Source: Bryobacterales bacterium
Lineage (GTDB): Bacteria > Acidobacteriota > Terriglobia > Bryobacterales > Bryobacteraceae
NCBI GenBank assembly: GCA_025463005.1
Contig: JAOAPR010000187.1
Location: forward strand, 62,001 to 126,000
Reading direction: 5' to 3'
DNA length: 64,000 nt
Shown here: positions 51,815 to 61,650 of the stretch, piece after piece
Layout: each line of letters begins with the position of its first letter
How positions within the stretch are numbered: the first letter of the stretch is position 1
Position numbers and translations under genes: made by a program
The notes under the pieces: model-generated
Databases searched by the model: none
Told to the model about the DNA's origin: nothing
What the model saw: only the letters and a program-made list of their open reading frames with translations

Positions 51815-51824
51815 CGCTTGTTCC

Positions 51825-52110
51825 CTTTCTGAGTTATGGCGCGACTTTCCTCAGATCTTCGGCTCTTCGCGCTTTCTAACGGACTACGGTCGTCCGCTGT
51901 AATGAGTGGTGACAGGATCTGCGCTCGTTACAACCAAAACGCAGCGGTCCAGCGAGCGGAGGTTCAGGAACAGTACGAAGCGTTTCTGGAATTGTACTAG
52001 CCGGACAGAGAACGGAACGGTTTATCCTCCTGATCACCTTATCCATTACTCACAGCGGCAGTGTAAGCGGGTTTCGCAAACACAGTCAATGGAGAAAAAC
52101 TTTATTAATC
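51825..52110. repeat. Upstream region of copy B, similar to 49120..49440
   Basis: Same blocks as listed for 49120..49440, with indels between them. Confidence 0.8.
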
Positions 52111-52153
52111 AGTATGAGGATTGAGCGAACAGGCACGTGGAGGCCCGATGCGG

Positions 52154-52600
52154 TCAGAGGCCCTTGCCCACGCTCTCAACCAGGTCAAGGGTCACCGCGA
52201 GCGCGTGTCTGCTGTTTTCACTGCGAAGCCTGCGGTAGAGCTCGAGGAAGCCGGGAGCTTTGTGGGACTCTTCTCTCCTGGCTCCATCGACTGCGGATTG
52301 AAGCCGGTTGTTGAGAATCTCCGGTTGGATACTCGCGAAGAATTTCGTGAGCAGCAACAAGTTCCGAAATGCGCGAATGGATTCCGGAGTGTCGATAGCC
52401 TCCACCAGAGTGTCGACCACGCTGTCTCCTGCGCTCAGGAGGCCGCGCAGCAAATCCAGTACGCCACGATCGTGTAGCAGCTGTAGCACCTGGTAAGTGG
52501 ACTGAATTGCGTCTTCGTGTTCTCTTGCCGCCGTAGGCGGACCTGCTTCGGCGGGAGTCGTGCCATTCGGCATCTGACGCAAATTGATGGGCTGAGCCAT
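52154..52600 (-). CDS. DUF1641 (YjgD/YrhD-like) formate-dehydrogenase-associated protein
   Basis: QVLQLLHDRGVLDLLRGLLSAGDSVVDTLVEAI...TLDLVESVGKGL; immediately downstream of fdhA-like gene. Confidence 0.8.
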   Translation of the reverse strand: MAQPINLRQMPNGTTPAEAGPPTAAREHEDAIQSTYQVLQLLHDRGVLDLLRGLLSAGDSVVDTLVEAIDTPESIRAFRNLLLLTKFFASIQPEILNNRLQSAVDGARREESHKAPGFLELYRRLRSENSRHALAVTLDLVESVGKGL

Positions 52601-52610
52601 TTCTAGAATC

Positions 52611-55556
52611 CTATTTGATATCGATTTGAACGAGTCCGTTTGACGGGAAGCGGTAGCTCGACTGGCGCCACTTCCTTTCCACTTCCACCCCGAGCTGCGG
52701 CGTAGGATGTCCGAAGCGCGGATTGATTCTGGGCAGCGGGCTCTCGCCTTCGGTCTCGAGGACTTCCATCCTTACGGCAGTCTCTTTGTATGCCGGCGTG
52801 TGTGTGTCAGGATCGGTGTAGTTGCCTGTCAACACGTTTACGGGACTCTGCACGGAATTCATGGGCATATACAGTTGCCCATTCTCAACCCGGTCCGTTA
52901 CCAGCGCCCGCACGCGCACACGACCACGGCGGGATGTTAGACGTACCAGGCTTCCACTCTCAATGCCGCGGGTGCGAGCCAGTTCCGGCGATACTTCCAC
53001 GAACCTATCCGGCGTCATGGCGTGAATGCCGGGAACCCGGCCGGTTAGATTTCCCTCATGGAAGTGTTCGAGCAGACGTCCGTTATTCAGATGAAGATCG
53101 AATTCAGCATCCGGGCGTTCCGCTACTTCGCTCCATGTGAGAGGAAAAAGCCGCGCCTTCCCATCAGGAAAGTTAAAACGTTCCGTATAGAGGAGCGGCT
53201 CATCGGTGCCGTCCGCCGCGACAGGCCACTGCAAAGTTCGGTAGCCTTCGAGCCTTTCATAATTGATTCCTGCAAACAAAGGCGTCAAAGAGGCAATCTC
53301 GTCCATGATTTGCGAAGGATGTGCATACTCCCAACCGGCGCCAAGCCGATTCGCTATATCCTGAACGATCCTCCAATCTGGACGGCTCCCTTCCAACGGT
53401 TCGAACACCTCGTACAGCCTTTGCACGCGCCGCTCGGTGCTGGTGAACGTACCTTCCTTTTCGAGGCTGGGGCTGGCGGGCAGAACCACATCCGCATAAC
53501 GGCAGGTCGAGCTGAAAAAGATGTCTTCCACCACGAAGAACTCCAGTTTGCTGAACGCTCTGCATACGTAGTTGGCATCGGAATCGACGAGTCCCATTTC
53601 TTCGCCGCACAGGTACATCGATCGGAGCGTGCCATCGTGGACGGCCTTGACCATCTCATGGTTGTCAAGACCTTTGGTCGAAGGCAGGCTCACTCCCCAA
53701 CTCTTTTCGAAGCGGCTCCGCACCTCGGGATCGTGGACCGATTGATATCCCGGCAGGGACTCCGGCATCGCACCGTGATCGCTGGCGCCCTGAACATTGT
53801 TGTGACCGCGCAGAGGGTAAGCGCCGGTCCCTGGCCGCATATAGTTACCGGTCACGAGAAGCAGATTTGAAATCGCGGTGGACGTGTCCGATCCGTTGTG
53901 GTGTTGCGTCACACCCATGGCCCAAAGAGCACAGACGGACTTGGCTTCGGCTATCATCGTGGCAATTTGCTTCAGCGTCTCGATGGACAATCCGCAGGTT
54001 TCAGAGGCGAACTCAAGGGTGAACGGCTCAAGGCTCTTTCGGTATTCCTCGAGGCCGGTCGTCCACTCTTGCAAGAAGCTAGTGGCAGCCATATCGTTGT
54101 CGAGCAGATATCGCGTTACGGCAGAGAGCCAGGCCAGATCCGTGCCTGGCGTCGGGCGGAAAAACAGATCGGCTCTCCGCGCCATTTCGTGCTCGCGCAA
54201 GTCGGCAACGATGAGTTTCTGTCCATGCAGCTTATGCGAGCGTTTGACGCGCGTCGCAAGTACGGGATGGCTCTCCGCGGTATTGCTGGCGACAATCAAA
54301 ACCAGGTCCGATTGTTCGATGTCGGAAATGGAACCGGAGTCACCGCCATACCCGACGGTTCTGAACAAACCCAGAGTCGCGGGGGCCTGGCAGTAGCGAG
54401 AGCAGTTGTCTACGTTGTTCGTCCCGATTACTGCCCGGGCCAACTTCTGCATCAGGTAGCCCTCTTCATTTGTGCATTTCGATGATGCGATAAAAGCCAA
54501 CGCGTCCGGACCTTCACGATCTTTGATTTCCTGAAATCGCCGGGCGACAAGGTTTAGCGCTTCATCCCAAGTGGCCTCGCGAAACTGATCGCCTTCGCGA
54601 ATCAACGGTTTCGTAAGGCGCTCTTCGCTGTTGACGAAATCCCACGCGAACTTGCCCTTCACGCAGGTGGACACACCGTTGGCGGCGCCATGCGCCGGTT
54701 CCACTTTGAGAATGTGACGATCCTTGGTCCAGACGTCGAAACTGCAGCCGACACCGCAGTAGGTACACACCGTCTTCGTGCGGCGGATGCGATTCGTGCG
54801 CATGGCCGCCTCTACTTCGGAAACGTTGAGTATCGCGGTGTAGCCGGCCTCGCTCTCCAATCCCTTCACAACGTCGATCATGCCATCCAACGCACGCTTG
54901 CTCAGGCCTGTAAGATATCCAGCGTGCCCGATCATGGACTTTTCCATAAGCGCGTTGCATGGACAGACCGTCACGCAGTGTCCGCACGAAACGCAGCTCG
55001 ATTCGCCTATGGGTGCTCCGCCATCCCACAGCACTCGCGGATGCGGATCCTCCCAGCGGATTGAAAGCGTTTCGTTGACCTCCAGATTCTGGCAGGCTTC
55101 GACGCACCGGCCGCACAGAATACACTGGCCAGGATCGTAGCGGTAGAACGGATTGCTGTTGTCGACTTCGTACGGTTTCCGCTCAAACGGATATCGCTGG
55201 TGCTCCACAGCGAGCATCTTCGTTGTGTTGTGCACCGTGCAGTTTCCATTGTTGTTGTCACACACGGTGCAGTAGAGCTCGTGATTGCGCAAGATGCCGT
55301 CGAATGCGTCGGCGCGAGCCGTGGTCGCAGACTCAGCAGTGGTCGTCACCTTCATCCCGCTGGCAACGAGCGTGGCGCAGGCACGAACGAGTTGGCCATC
55401 GGCTTCGACGATGCAGGTATCGCAGGTTTGAATGGGACCCAGTTGCGGGTGATAACACACCTGCGACAACTGAAGCCCAGCGCGATTGATCACGTCAATC
55501 AGCCGTTCTCCGTCCCGGGCCTCCAGTTCGCTGCCATTGATGGAGATTCGAGGCAT
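52611..55556 (-). CDS. Formate dehydrogenase alpha subunit with N-terminal 2Fe-2S and 4Fe-4S domains (YjgC/YrhE type)
   Basis: 2Fe-2S-like N-term, CILCGRCVEACQ, CVSCGHCVTVCP, CTYCGVGCSFD, NNVDNCSRYCQAPA (Cys at the Cys/Sec position), GNYMRPGTGAYPLRGHNNVQG, LPASPSLEKEGTFTSTERRVQRL. Confidence 0.93.
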   Translation of the reverse strand: MPRISINGSELEARDGERLIDVINRAGLQLSQVCYHPQLGPIQTCDTCIVEADGQLVRACATLVASGMKVTTTAESATTARADAFDGILRNHELYCTVCDNNNGNCTVHNTTKMLAVEHQRYPFERKPYEVDNSNPFYRYDPGQCILCGRCVEACQNLEVNETLSIRWEDPHPRVLWDGGAPIGESSCVSCGHCVTVCPCNALMEKSMIGHAGYLTGLSKRALDGMIDVVKGLESEAGYTAILNVSEVEAAMRTNRIRRTKTVCTYCGVGCSFDVWTKDRHILKVEPAHGAANGVSTCVKGKFAWDFVNSEERLTKPLIREGDQFREATWDEALNLVARRFQEIKDREGPDALAFIASSKCTNEEGYLMQKLARAVIGTNNVDNCSRYCQAPATLGLFRTVGYGGDSGSISDIEQSDLVLIVASNTAESHPVLATRVKRSHKLHGQKLIVADLREHEMARRADLFFRPTPGTDLAWLSAVTRYLLDNDMAATSFLQEWTTGLEEYRKSLEPFTLEFASETCGLSIETLKQIATMIAEAKSVCALWAMGVTQHHNGSDTSTAISNLLLVTGNYMRPGTGAYPLRGHNNVQGASDHGAMPESLPGYQSVHDPEVRSRFEKSWGVSLPSTKGLDNHEMVKAVHDGTLRSMYLCGEEMGLVDSDANYVCRAFSKLEFFVVEDIFFSSTCRYADVVLPASPSLEKEGTFTSTERRVQRLYEVFEPLEGSRPDWRIVQDIANRLGAGWEYAHPSQIMDEIASLTPLFAGINYERLEGYRTLQWPVAADGTDEPLLYTERFNFPDGKARLFPLTWSEVAERPDAEFDLHLNNGRLLEHFHEGNLTGRVPGIHAMTPDRFVEVSPELARTRGIESGSLVRLTSRRGRVRVRALVTDRVENGQLYMPMNSVQSPVNVLTGNYTDPDTHTPAYKETAVRMEVLETEGESPLPRINPRFGHPTPQLGVEVERKWRQSSYRFPSNGLVQIDIK

Positions 55557-55643
55557 ATCGGATCCCGCTGATTCTGACGCACGTCTGGGACCAAAACAAA
55601 GCTCCCGCTTCTCACGACGGTTTCTGGCGTCTTCGTCAAGAAT

Positions 55644-55681
55644 CGTGTCGGCCTCTGGACAGCGTGTCGGCTTCTGGACAT
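55644..55681. promoter_or_regulatory. Two tandem 19-bp repeats in the fdh/oxdC divergent region
   Basis: CGTGTCGGCCTCTGGACAG / CGTGTCGGCTTCTGGACAT (17/19 identical), each containing TGTC-N8-GACA. Confidence 0.6.
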
Positions 55682-55786
55682 CGCGTAGGAGTCCTTAAGT
55701 TGGTTCCAAAGCCATATGTAGACGAAACAGAGTGCGATCCTGTCTGGTTTGCGAATTGCTGCCGTACTCGCTTAAGGAGAACCGCC

Positions 55787-57034
55787 GTGAGTAGTGAACA
55801 TCAGGATTCTGTTTCGCGAAGAAACGTCCTCGGAATTGGCTCCACTGTAGCGACCGCAGTGCTCGCAGGAGTAGTTGCGAACGCCCAGCAACCACAGAAT
55901 ACCCGTGCAGCCGAGCGCGATCGCTCGGCGAGCAACCCGGGGCCAGAGAACGGAGCGCTCCTCAAGGAGAATCCGAACTCCAACACGCCGCCCCCGACCG
56001 ACCATGGAGATGTGGGGCCTGTTTGGTACTCGTTTGACCTGACGCACAAGCGGATTCAAGAAGGCGGCTGGACTCACCAGGTCACACAACGGGAATTGCC
56101 ATCTTCCCAGGACATCGCGGGTGTGAACATGCGCCTGACAGCAGGCAGTTTCCGCGAACTACATTGGCACACCGCGGATGAATGGTCCATTATGCTGGAC
56201 GGGAATGCTCGCGTTACAGTATTGAACCCCGATGGGACCATCTTCATCGACGATGTCGCTAAGGGGGATCTGTGGTACTTCCCCGCCGGCTATCCACATT
56301 CCATTCAGGGTCTCGGGCCGGATGGTTGTGAGTTTCTGCTCGTCTTTAACGAGGGTATGTTTTCTGAAGACAACACATTTCTCCTTTCGGATTGGCTCGC
56401 ACATACGCCGGGCACGGTGCTCTCGAAGAATTTCGGCCTGGATCAGGCCGCGCTCGCGAAGCTGCCGACCAGTTCGCTGTACATCTTTCCCGCAGACCTG
56501 CCGAAATCATTGGCGGAGGACAGAGCGGCAGTAGGCGGGCAGACTGTTCAATCGCCGTACACCTTCCGGATGGAGGCAATGGCTCCCACCAAGCGAACGT
56601 CTGGAGGCGAGGCCCGCATAGTCGATTCGCATAACTTCCCCGCTTCAAAAAATATTGCAGCCGCCGTGTTCACGGTCAAGCCCGGGGGCCTGCGTGAACT
56701 GCATTGGCACCCCAACGCCTCTGAATGGCAGTACTACATGGCCGGCAAAGGTCGGATGGCAATCGTGGCAGCGGGTGGATCCGCGCGCACCATGGATTTT
56801 AACGCCAATGATGTTGGGTTCGTCCCATCCATGGCCGCTCATTACGTCGAGAACACCGGTGATACGGACCTGGTGTTCCTGGCGATGTTCAAGGCACATG
56901 AATACCTGGACATCTCACTGAACAACTGGATCCGCCATCTTCCTCCGGAAATGGTCACATCTCACACCGGCTTGGATGCGTCCAGCATCCGGTCCATTCC
57001 TGCGGAGAACTCAATAATAATCGCAGGACGTTGA
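55787..57034 (+). CDS. oxdC: Bicupin oxalate decarboxylase with Tat signal
   Basis: GTG after aaggaga; SRRNVLGIG Tat motif; LHWHTADEWS and LHWHPNASEWQYYMAGKGRM cupin motifs; SEDNTFLLSDWLAHTP lid; FVPSMAAHYVENTGDTDLVFL. Confidence 0.92.
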   Translation: MSSEHQDSVSRRNVLGIGSTVATAVLAGVVANAQQPQNTRAAERDRSASNPGPENGALLKENPNSNTPPPTDHGDVGPVWYSFDLTHKRIQEGGWTHQVTQRELPSSQDIAGVNMRLTAGSFRELHWHTADEWSIMLDGNARVTVLNPDGTIFIDDVAKGDLWYFPAGYPHSIQGLGPDGCEFLLVFNEGMFSEDNTFLLSDWLAHTPGTVLSKNFGLDQAALAKLPTSSLYIFPADLPKSLAEDRAAVGGQTVQSPYTFRMEAMAPTKRTSGGEARIVDSHNFPASKNIAAAVFTVKPGGLRELHWHPNASEWQYYMAGKGRMAIVAAGGSARTMDFNANDVGFVPSMAAHYVENTGDTDLVFLAMFKAHEYLDISLNNWIRHLPPEMVTSHTGLDASSIRSIPAENSIIIAGR

Positions 57035-57067
57035 GCTAGATGCGCCGCCAGGCGTTTCGAACGCTGC

Positions 57068-58144
57068 TTAATGGCTACGTCGACGCATTAAGCTGTTGAC
57101 GTCGACGACATTTGCAACGGCTGGATTCTGCAACCGATACTTCTCTCGTTGCTCGCGGACATACGCTTCCAGCTTTTTCGCGTCGCCTCTTCGGTTCGTC
57201 GCGCGGAGGAACGCAGCATAAGCGTCCATTGAGTCGAGAAGCGTGGGGTGCTCGGGTCCCAGCAGACGCCGCTCAATCTCGATCGCACGTTGAAAATATG
57301 GTTCTGCCTGGCGAGGTCTGCCAATGCCGCCGTAAAGTACGCCGAGATGGGCGAAAATGAGTGCCTGGGTAGGACTGTCTTCCTTACTCGCGCTTTCAAT
57401 AGTGCTTAACGCCCGCAGCAGCACAGCCTCAGCACTTGCGGAATCGCCCTGATCCAGGTGCAAACGACTCAGTGTGACGAGGCTCACGGCGAAATGATCT
57501 GAGTCCTTGCAGCATTCCAGCAAAGACACCGCCCTCTTAGCCGTCGCCATCGCCTCAGGTACGGTTCCGCCTTCTCGCAGCGTTATCGCCAGATTCGACA
57601 GCGCAGTCCCGAACACTTCCTCGCTCACCGCCGGATCGTTTTCAACCGTCGCGACGACCTTGCGCAGCAAAGCGATCGCGCGGGAGACGTTGCCAGTCAT
57701 GTGTTGTACCGCGGCAAGATTGTTCAACACGGCTGCTGTGGCCATTCGCGGTATGTCTGGGTTCGATTCAACGATCTTCAAAGCCTGATGAAATACCTGC
57801 TCGGCCTCGGCGACGCGGCCCTGGTGAAGTCGCATCTCACCGATAAGGTTGAGCGCCTTCACAACGTCATCGCTTTGGCTGCCGAATAGAGTTTTTGCGA
57901 CGTTGCAAGCAGATTGGTAGTACGTTTCGGCCTCGGCGTACTGGTGTCGCGTCTCATGCGAACCCGCGAGACCCAGGTAAATGCGATAAAGCGCCTGGCG
58001 CTGATCCCCTTGTGCTTTGGTCGCGACGTCCAATTCCTGCATATAGCGGGCGCGAACGCTATCCGAAGCTGTACCTTGGGCAAAAGAAACAGATGGTAGC
58101 GCGAGTAAGAATGCGAGCCGAGCCGCGTGATACTTCGATGACAT
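57068..58144 (-). CDS. Secreted tetratricopeptide-repeat protein
   Basis: Signal peptide; YAEAETYYQSACNVAKTLFGSQSDDVVKALNLIGEMRLHQGRVAEAEQVFHQALKI repeats. Confidence 0.88.
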   Translation of the reverse strand: MSSKYHAARLAFLLALPSVSFAQGTASDSVRARYMQELDVATKAQGDQRQALYRIYLGLAGSHETRHQYAEAETYYQSACNVAKTLFGSQSDDVVKALNLIGEMRLHQGRVAEAEQVFHQALKIVESNPDIPRMATAAVLNNLAAVQHMTGNVSRAIALLRKVVATVENDPAVSEEVFGTALSNLAITLREGGTVPEAMATAKRAVSLLECCKDSDHFAVSLVTLSRLHLDQGDSASAEAVLLRALSTIESASKEDSPTQALIFAHLGVLYGGIGRPRQAEPYFQRAIEIERRLLGPEHPTLLDSMDAYAAFLRATNRRGDAKKLEAYVREQREKYRLQNPAVANVVDVNSLMRRRSH

Positions 58145-58411
58145 GTTGCTCTCCGCGTGTCATAGCGCAACCAGCTCGCCACCTTTGAGCGAAGGTAAGA
58201 TTTCCCACGCAGGGCACTTTTGGGAACTTCCGCGTCCATCAAACGTCATTCGTGTCGAACAAGAGACATGCGACATCAGCGATAGATTCAACGGGATACC
58301 TCAAACACGGGCTCATGTCGTGAATTGACGTACACAGAAATGCACCGCCGACCAGTGGTCCAGAGAATGCTTACGAAAGCAGCGGATGCTCACTGCCCTG
58401 CGGGGTTCTCT

Positions 58412-61400
58412 ATGTGGATAGTTCGGCTGGCTCTTCGCCGTCCCTATACGTTCATTATCATGGCGATCCTGATCGCAATCCTTGGGGCGATGTCCATCCT
58501 CACCACGCCAACGGACGTTTTCCCTTACATCAACATTCCAGTCGCAGGCGTGATCTGGTCCTATTCGGGAATGAGTCCTGACGACATGGCAAAGCGGGTC
58601 TTGTTGATCTCCGAGCGTGCCATGACAACCACGGTCAACAGCATCGAGCACATCGAGGCAACTGCTTACAACGGCGTCGGGCTGATTCGCGTCTACCTGC
58701 AGCCCGGGTCGAACATCGACCTGGCGATATCGCAAATCGTCGCGACGAATCAGACCATTCTTCGCACTCTACCGCCAGGAATTTTTCCCCCGCTGGTGGT
58801 CCAGTATGATGCGTCGAGCGTGCCGATCCTCCAGTTGGGCCTGAGCAGCAACACACTCACGGAGCAGCAGCTGTACGACTACGCTCAAAACTTTATCCGC
58901 ACTCGCCTTTCGACCGTGCCTGGCATCTCAGTGCCCTTGCCGTATGGGGGAAAGGTCAGAACCGTAATGGTCGATCTGAATCCCAGCGCGCTATTCGGCA
59001 AGGGACTCTCGGCAACCGACGTTTCGAACGCGCTCAGTCTTCAGAATCTGATTCTTCCAACAGGGACCGTGAAGGTGGGAACACGCGAGTACCTGATACA
59101 GCTAAACAGCAGTCCGGAAGTCGTATCGGCGCTCAACGACGTGCCGATAAAGACAGTTAACGGCGCGCCCGTCTACATGCGCGATGTCGCCCAAGTGAGG
59201 GATGGATACCAGGTTCAGACCAACATCGTCCGGGCGGATGGAAAACGATCGGCTTTGCTAACGGTATTGAGACACGGCGGCGCTTCCACTCTGTCAGTTG
59301 TGGATGGAGTGAAGAAGCTGCTGCCGGCGGTACAGGCAACACTTCCCTCCACCCTGCAAATTAATCAACTCTTCGATCAATCCATCTTCGTGCGTGCATC
59401 GGTGAGTGGGGTCGTGCGGGAAGCGACGATTGCCGCAGCCTTGACAGGACTCATGATTCTCTTGTTCCTGGGAAGCTGGCGTAGCACCTTGATTGTCTGC
59501 CTGTCCATCCCGCTCTCCATTCTCACCTCGCTCATCGTGTTGAGTGCTCTGGGAGAGACTATCAACGTAATGACGCTCGGAGGTTTGGCCCTCGCCGTTG
59601 GGATTCTGGTTGACGACGCGACAGTCGAAATCGAGAACGTCCATCGCAATATGGGGATGAGAGGCAAGACCCTGGTGCGCGCGATCCTGGACGGAGCCCA
59701 GCAGATTGCCATACCGGCGTTCGTATCCACGTTGTCGATCTGCATCGTGTTCGTACCGGTTCTCATGCTTTCCGGCGCGGCGAAATACTTGTTTACGCCC
59801 TTGGCCATGGCTGTGGTTTTCGCCATGTTGACCTCGTACCTGTTGACCAGAACGGTGGTGCCGACGCTGGTCCACTACCTTCTTCCCGTGGAGATTCCGC
59901 TATATCAGGAGGGCCAGGATAACGTCGCGGCTGCAAGGGAAGCCGGACCCATCTGGAGGGTCCACCAGGCGTTCGACCGCCGTTTTGAAAAGTTGCGGGA
60001 CGCCTACCATGGTCTCCTGGAGCGAGTTCTGGCTCATCGCGCACTCGTTGGCGGCGCCTTTGCGATCTTCGCGTTTTCGTCGTTGGGATTAGTGTTATTC
60101 GTCGGGAGGGACTTTTTCCCCTATGTGGATTCCGGCCAGATGAGGTTGCACGTGCGCTGTCCTGCTGGAACTCGCATCGAAGAAACGGAACGGATCTTCG
60201 GCGCGGTGGAAGCAGAAATCCGCCGAATGGTCCCGCCTGAGGAACTGGACACGATCCTTGACAATATCGGTCTACCGAACTCGGGTATCAACCTCGCTTT
60301 CAGCGATACCGCCACCAGTGGATCAGGCGACGGAGAAATTCTCATCTCACTCAAACCCAAGCACCATCCGACCATCGACTATACGAGACAACTCCGTACC
60401 ACACTCGCCACACAATTTCCTTCGGAAATCTTCTTCTTCCAGGCGGCGGATATCACAAGCCAGATCCTGAATTTCGGTCTCCCTGCGCCGATCGATCTGC
60501 AGGTGACGGGCAATGACGCTGATGCGAATTTCCGGATCGCCACGCAGTTGAGGGAGGAAATCGCCCAGTTGCCGGGCGCAGTAGATACATTCGTCCGACA
60601 ACAGGTCGACTATCCGACGGTAATGGTGGACGTTGACCGGATCAAGGCCGACCAGTCGGGGCTCACCCAGAAAGACGTGGCGGATAGCCTCCTGATTTCG
60701 CTTTCCTCAAGCGGGCAGGTGGCGCCAAATCAGTGGCTCAACCCGCAAAACGGCGTGAACTATCAGGTTGCTGTCCAGACGCCGCAGTATTCAGTGCCGA
60801 CGTTTGACGCTATGCAGCGCACGCCCGTCACAGCCATCGCCAGCGGTCACGCAACTCAGCTTCTCGACAATCTAGCCAGCCTGCAGAGGACGACGTCGGC
60901 GGAAATCCTGAGCCACTACAACGTGCAACCGGTTATGGACGTCTACTCAAGCCCGGATCGTCGCGACCTGGGCGGTTTTGCCGTCGACGTGAATCGTATC
61001 GTTGACAAAGCGCGCCAGACCCTACCTCGCGGCACCACCATCGAGATACGCGGCCAGGTAGATACCATGCAGTCGTCGTTTACCCGCCTGGGTTTGGGCA
61101 TGGTCTTCGCCATCCTGCTGGTCTACTTGCTGATGGCCATCAATTTTCAGTCCTGGCTTGATCCGTTCATCATTTTAACGGCGCTGCCGGGAGCGATGGC
61201 CGGCATGCTGTGGATGCTTTATCTGACTGGCACCACGCTGAGCGTTCCCGCGTTGATGGGCGCGATTATGGGTATCGGCGTGGCAACCGCTAACAGCATC
61301 CTGCTCGTTACGTTTGCCAACGATGAGCGGGAGCAAGGCAAAGACGCGACGGCGGCGGCCCAGTCGGCTGGGTTCACGCGAATCCGGCCCGTGATCATGA

Positions 61401-61639
61401 CCGCTCTAGCCATGATCATCGGAATGGTCCCGATGGCATTGGGTTTGGGCGAAGGAGGTGAGCAGAATGCGCCGTTGGGTCGCGCGGTCATCGGCGATCT
61501 ACTGCTGGCCACACCTACGACACTCTTCTTCGTCCCGATTATGTACAGCTTGCTCCGCAGGAAGCCGCCGGTGAATCTCGATGCCGAGATTGCTAGGGAA
61601 GCCGGTGAAACACCGGATGCATCTGGCGGGAAGGAATAA
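58412..61639 (+). CDS. RND efflux transporter permease
   Basis: MWIVRLALRRPYTFIIMAILIAILGAMSILTTPTDVFPYINIPVAGVIWSYSGMSPDDM; full-length RND fold. Confidence 0.95.
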   Translation: MWIVRLALRRPYTFIIMAILIAILGAMSILTTPTDVFPYINIPVAGVIWSYSGMSPDDMAKRVLLISERAMTTTVNSIEHIEATAYNGVGLIRVYLQPGSNIDLAISQIVATNQTILRTLPPGIFPPLVVQYDASSVPILQLGLSSNTLTEQQLYDYAQNFIRTRLSTVPGISVPLPYGGKVRTVMVDLNPSALFGKGLSATDVSNALSLQNLILPTGTVKVGTREYLIQLNSSPEVVSALNDVPIKTVNGAPVYMRDVAQVRDGYQVQTNIVRADGKRSALLTVLRHGGASTLSVVDGVKKLLPAVQATLPSTLQINQLFDQSIFVRASVSGVVREATIAAALTGLMILLFLGSWRSTLIVCLSIPLSILTSLIVLSALGETINVMTLGGLALAVGILVDDATVEIENVHRNMGMRGKTLVRAILDGAQQIAIPAFVSTLSICIVFVPVLMLSGAAKYLFTPLAMAVVFAMLTSYLLTRTVVPTLVHYLLPVEIPLYQEGQDNVAAAREAGPIWRVHQAFDRRFEKLRDAYHGLLERVLAHRALVGGAFAIFAFSSLGLVLFVGRDFFPYVDSGQMRLHVRCPAGTRIEETERIFGAVEAEIRRMVPPEELDTILDNIGLPNSGINLAFSDTATSGSGDGEILISLKPKHHPTIDYTRQLRTTLATQFPSEIFFFQAADITSQILNFGLPAPIDLQVTGNDADANFRIATQLREEIAQLPGAVDTFVRQQVDYPTVMVDVDRIKADQSGLTQKDVADSLLISLSSSGQVAPNQWLNPQNGVNYQVAVQTPQYSVPTFDAMQRTPVTAIASGHATQLLDNLASLQRTTSAEILSHYNVQPVMDVYSSPDRRDLGGFAVDVNRIVDKARQTLPRGTTIEIRGQVDTMQSSFTRLGLGMVFAILLVYLLMAINFQSWLDPFIILTALPGAMAGMLWMLYLTGTTLSVPALMGAIMGIGVATANSILLVTFANDEREQGKDATAAAQSAGFTRIRPVIMTALAMIIGMVPMALGLGEGGEQNAPLGRAVIGDLLLATPTTLFFVPIMYSLLRRKPPVNLDAEIAREAGETPDASGGKE

Positions 61640-61650
61640 GGGTCATCAAC

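Noticed and set aside
52790-53870. Antisense ORFs across the formate dehydrogenase gene
   Set aside because: Overlap a clearly coding strand; no recognisable domains or start signals
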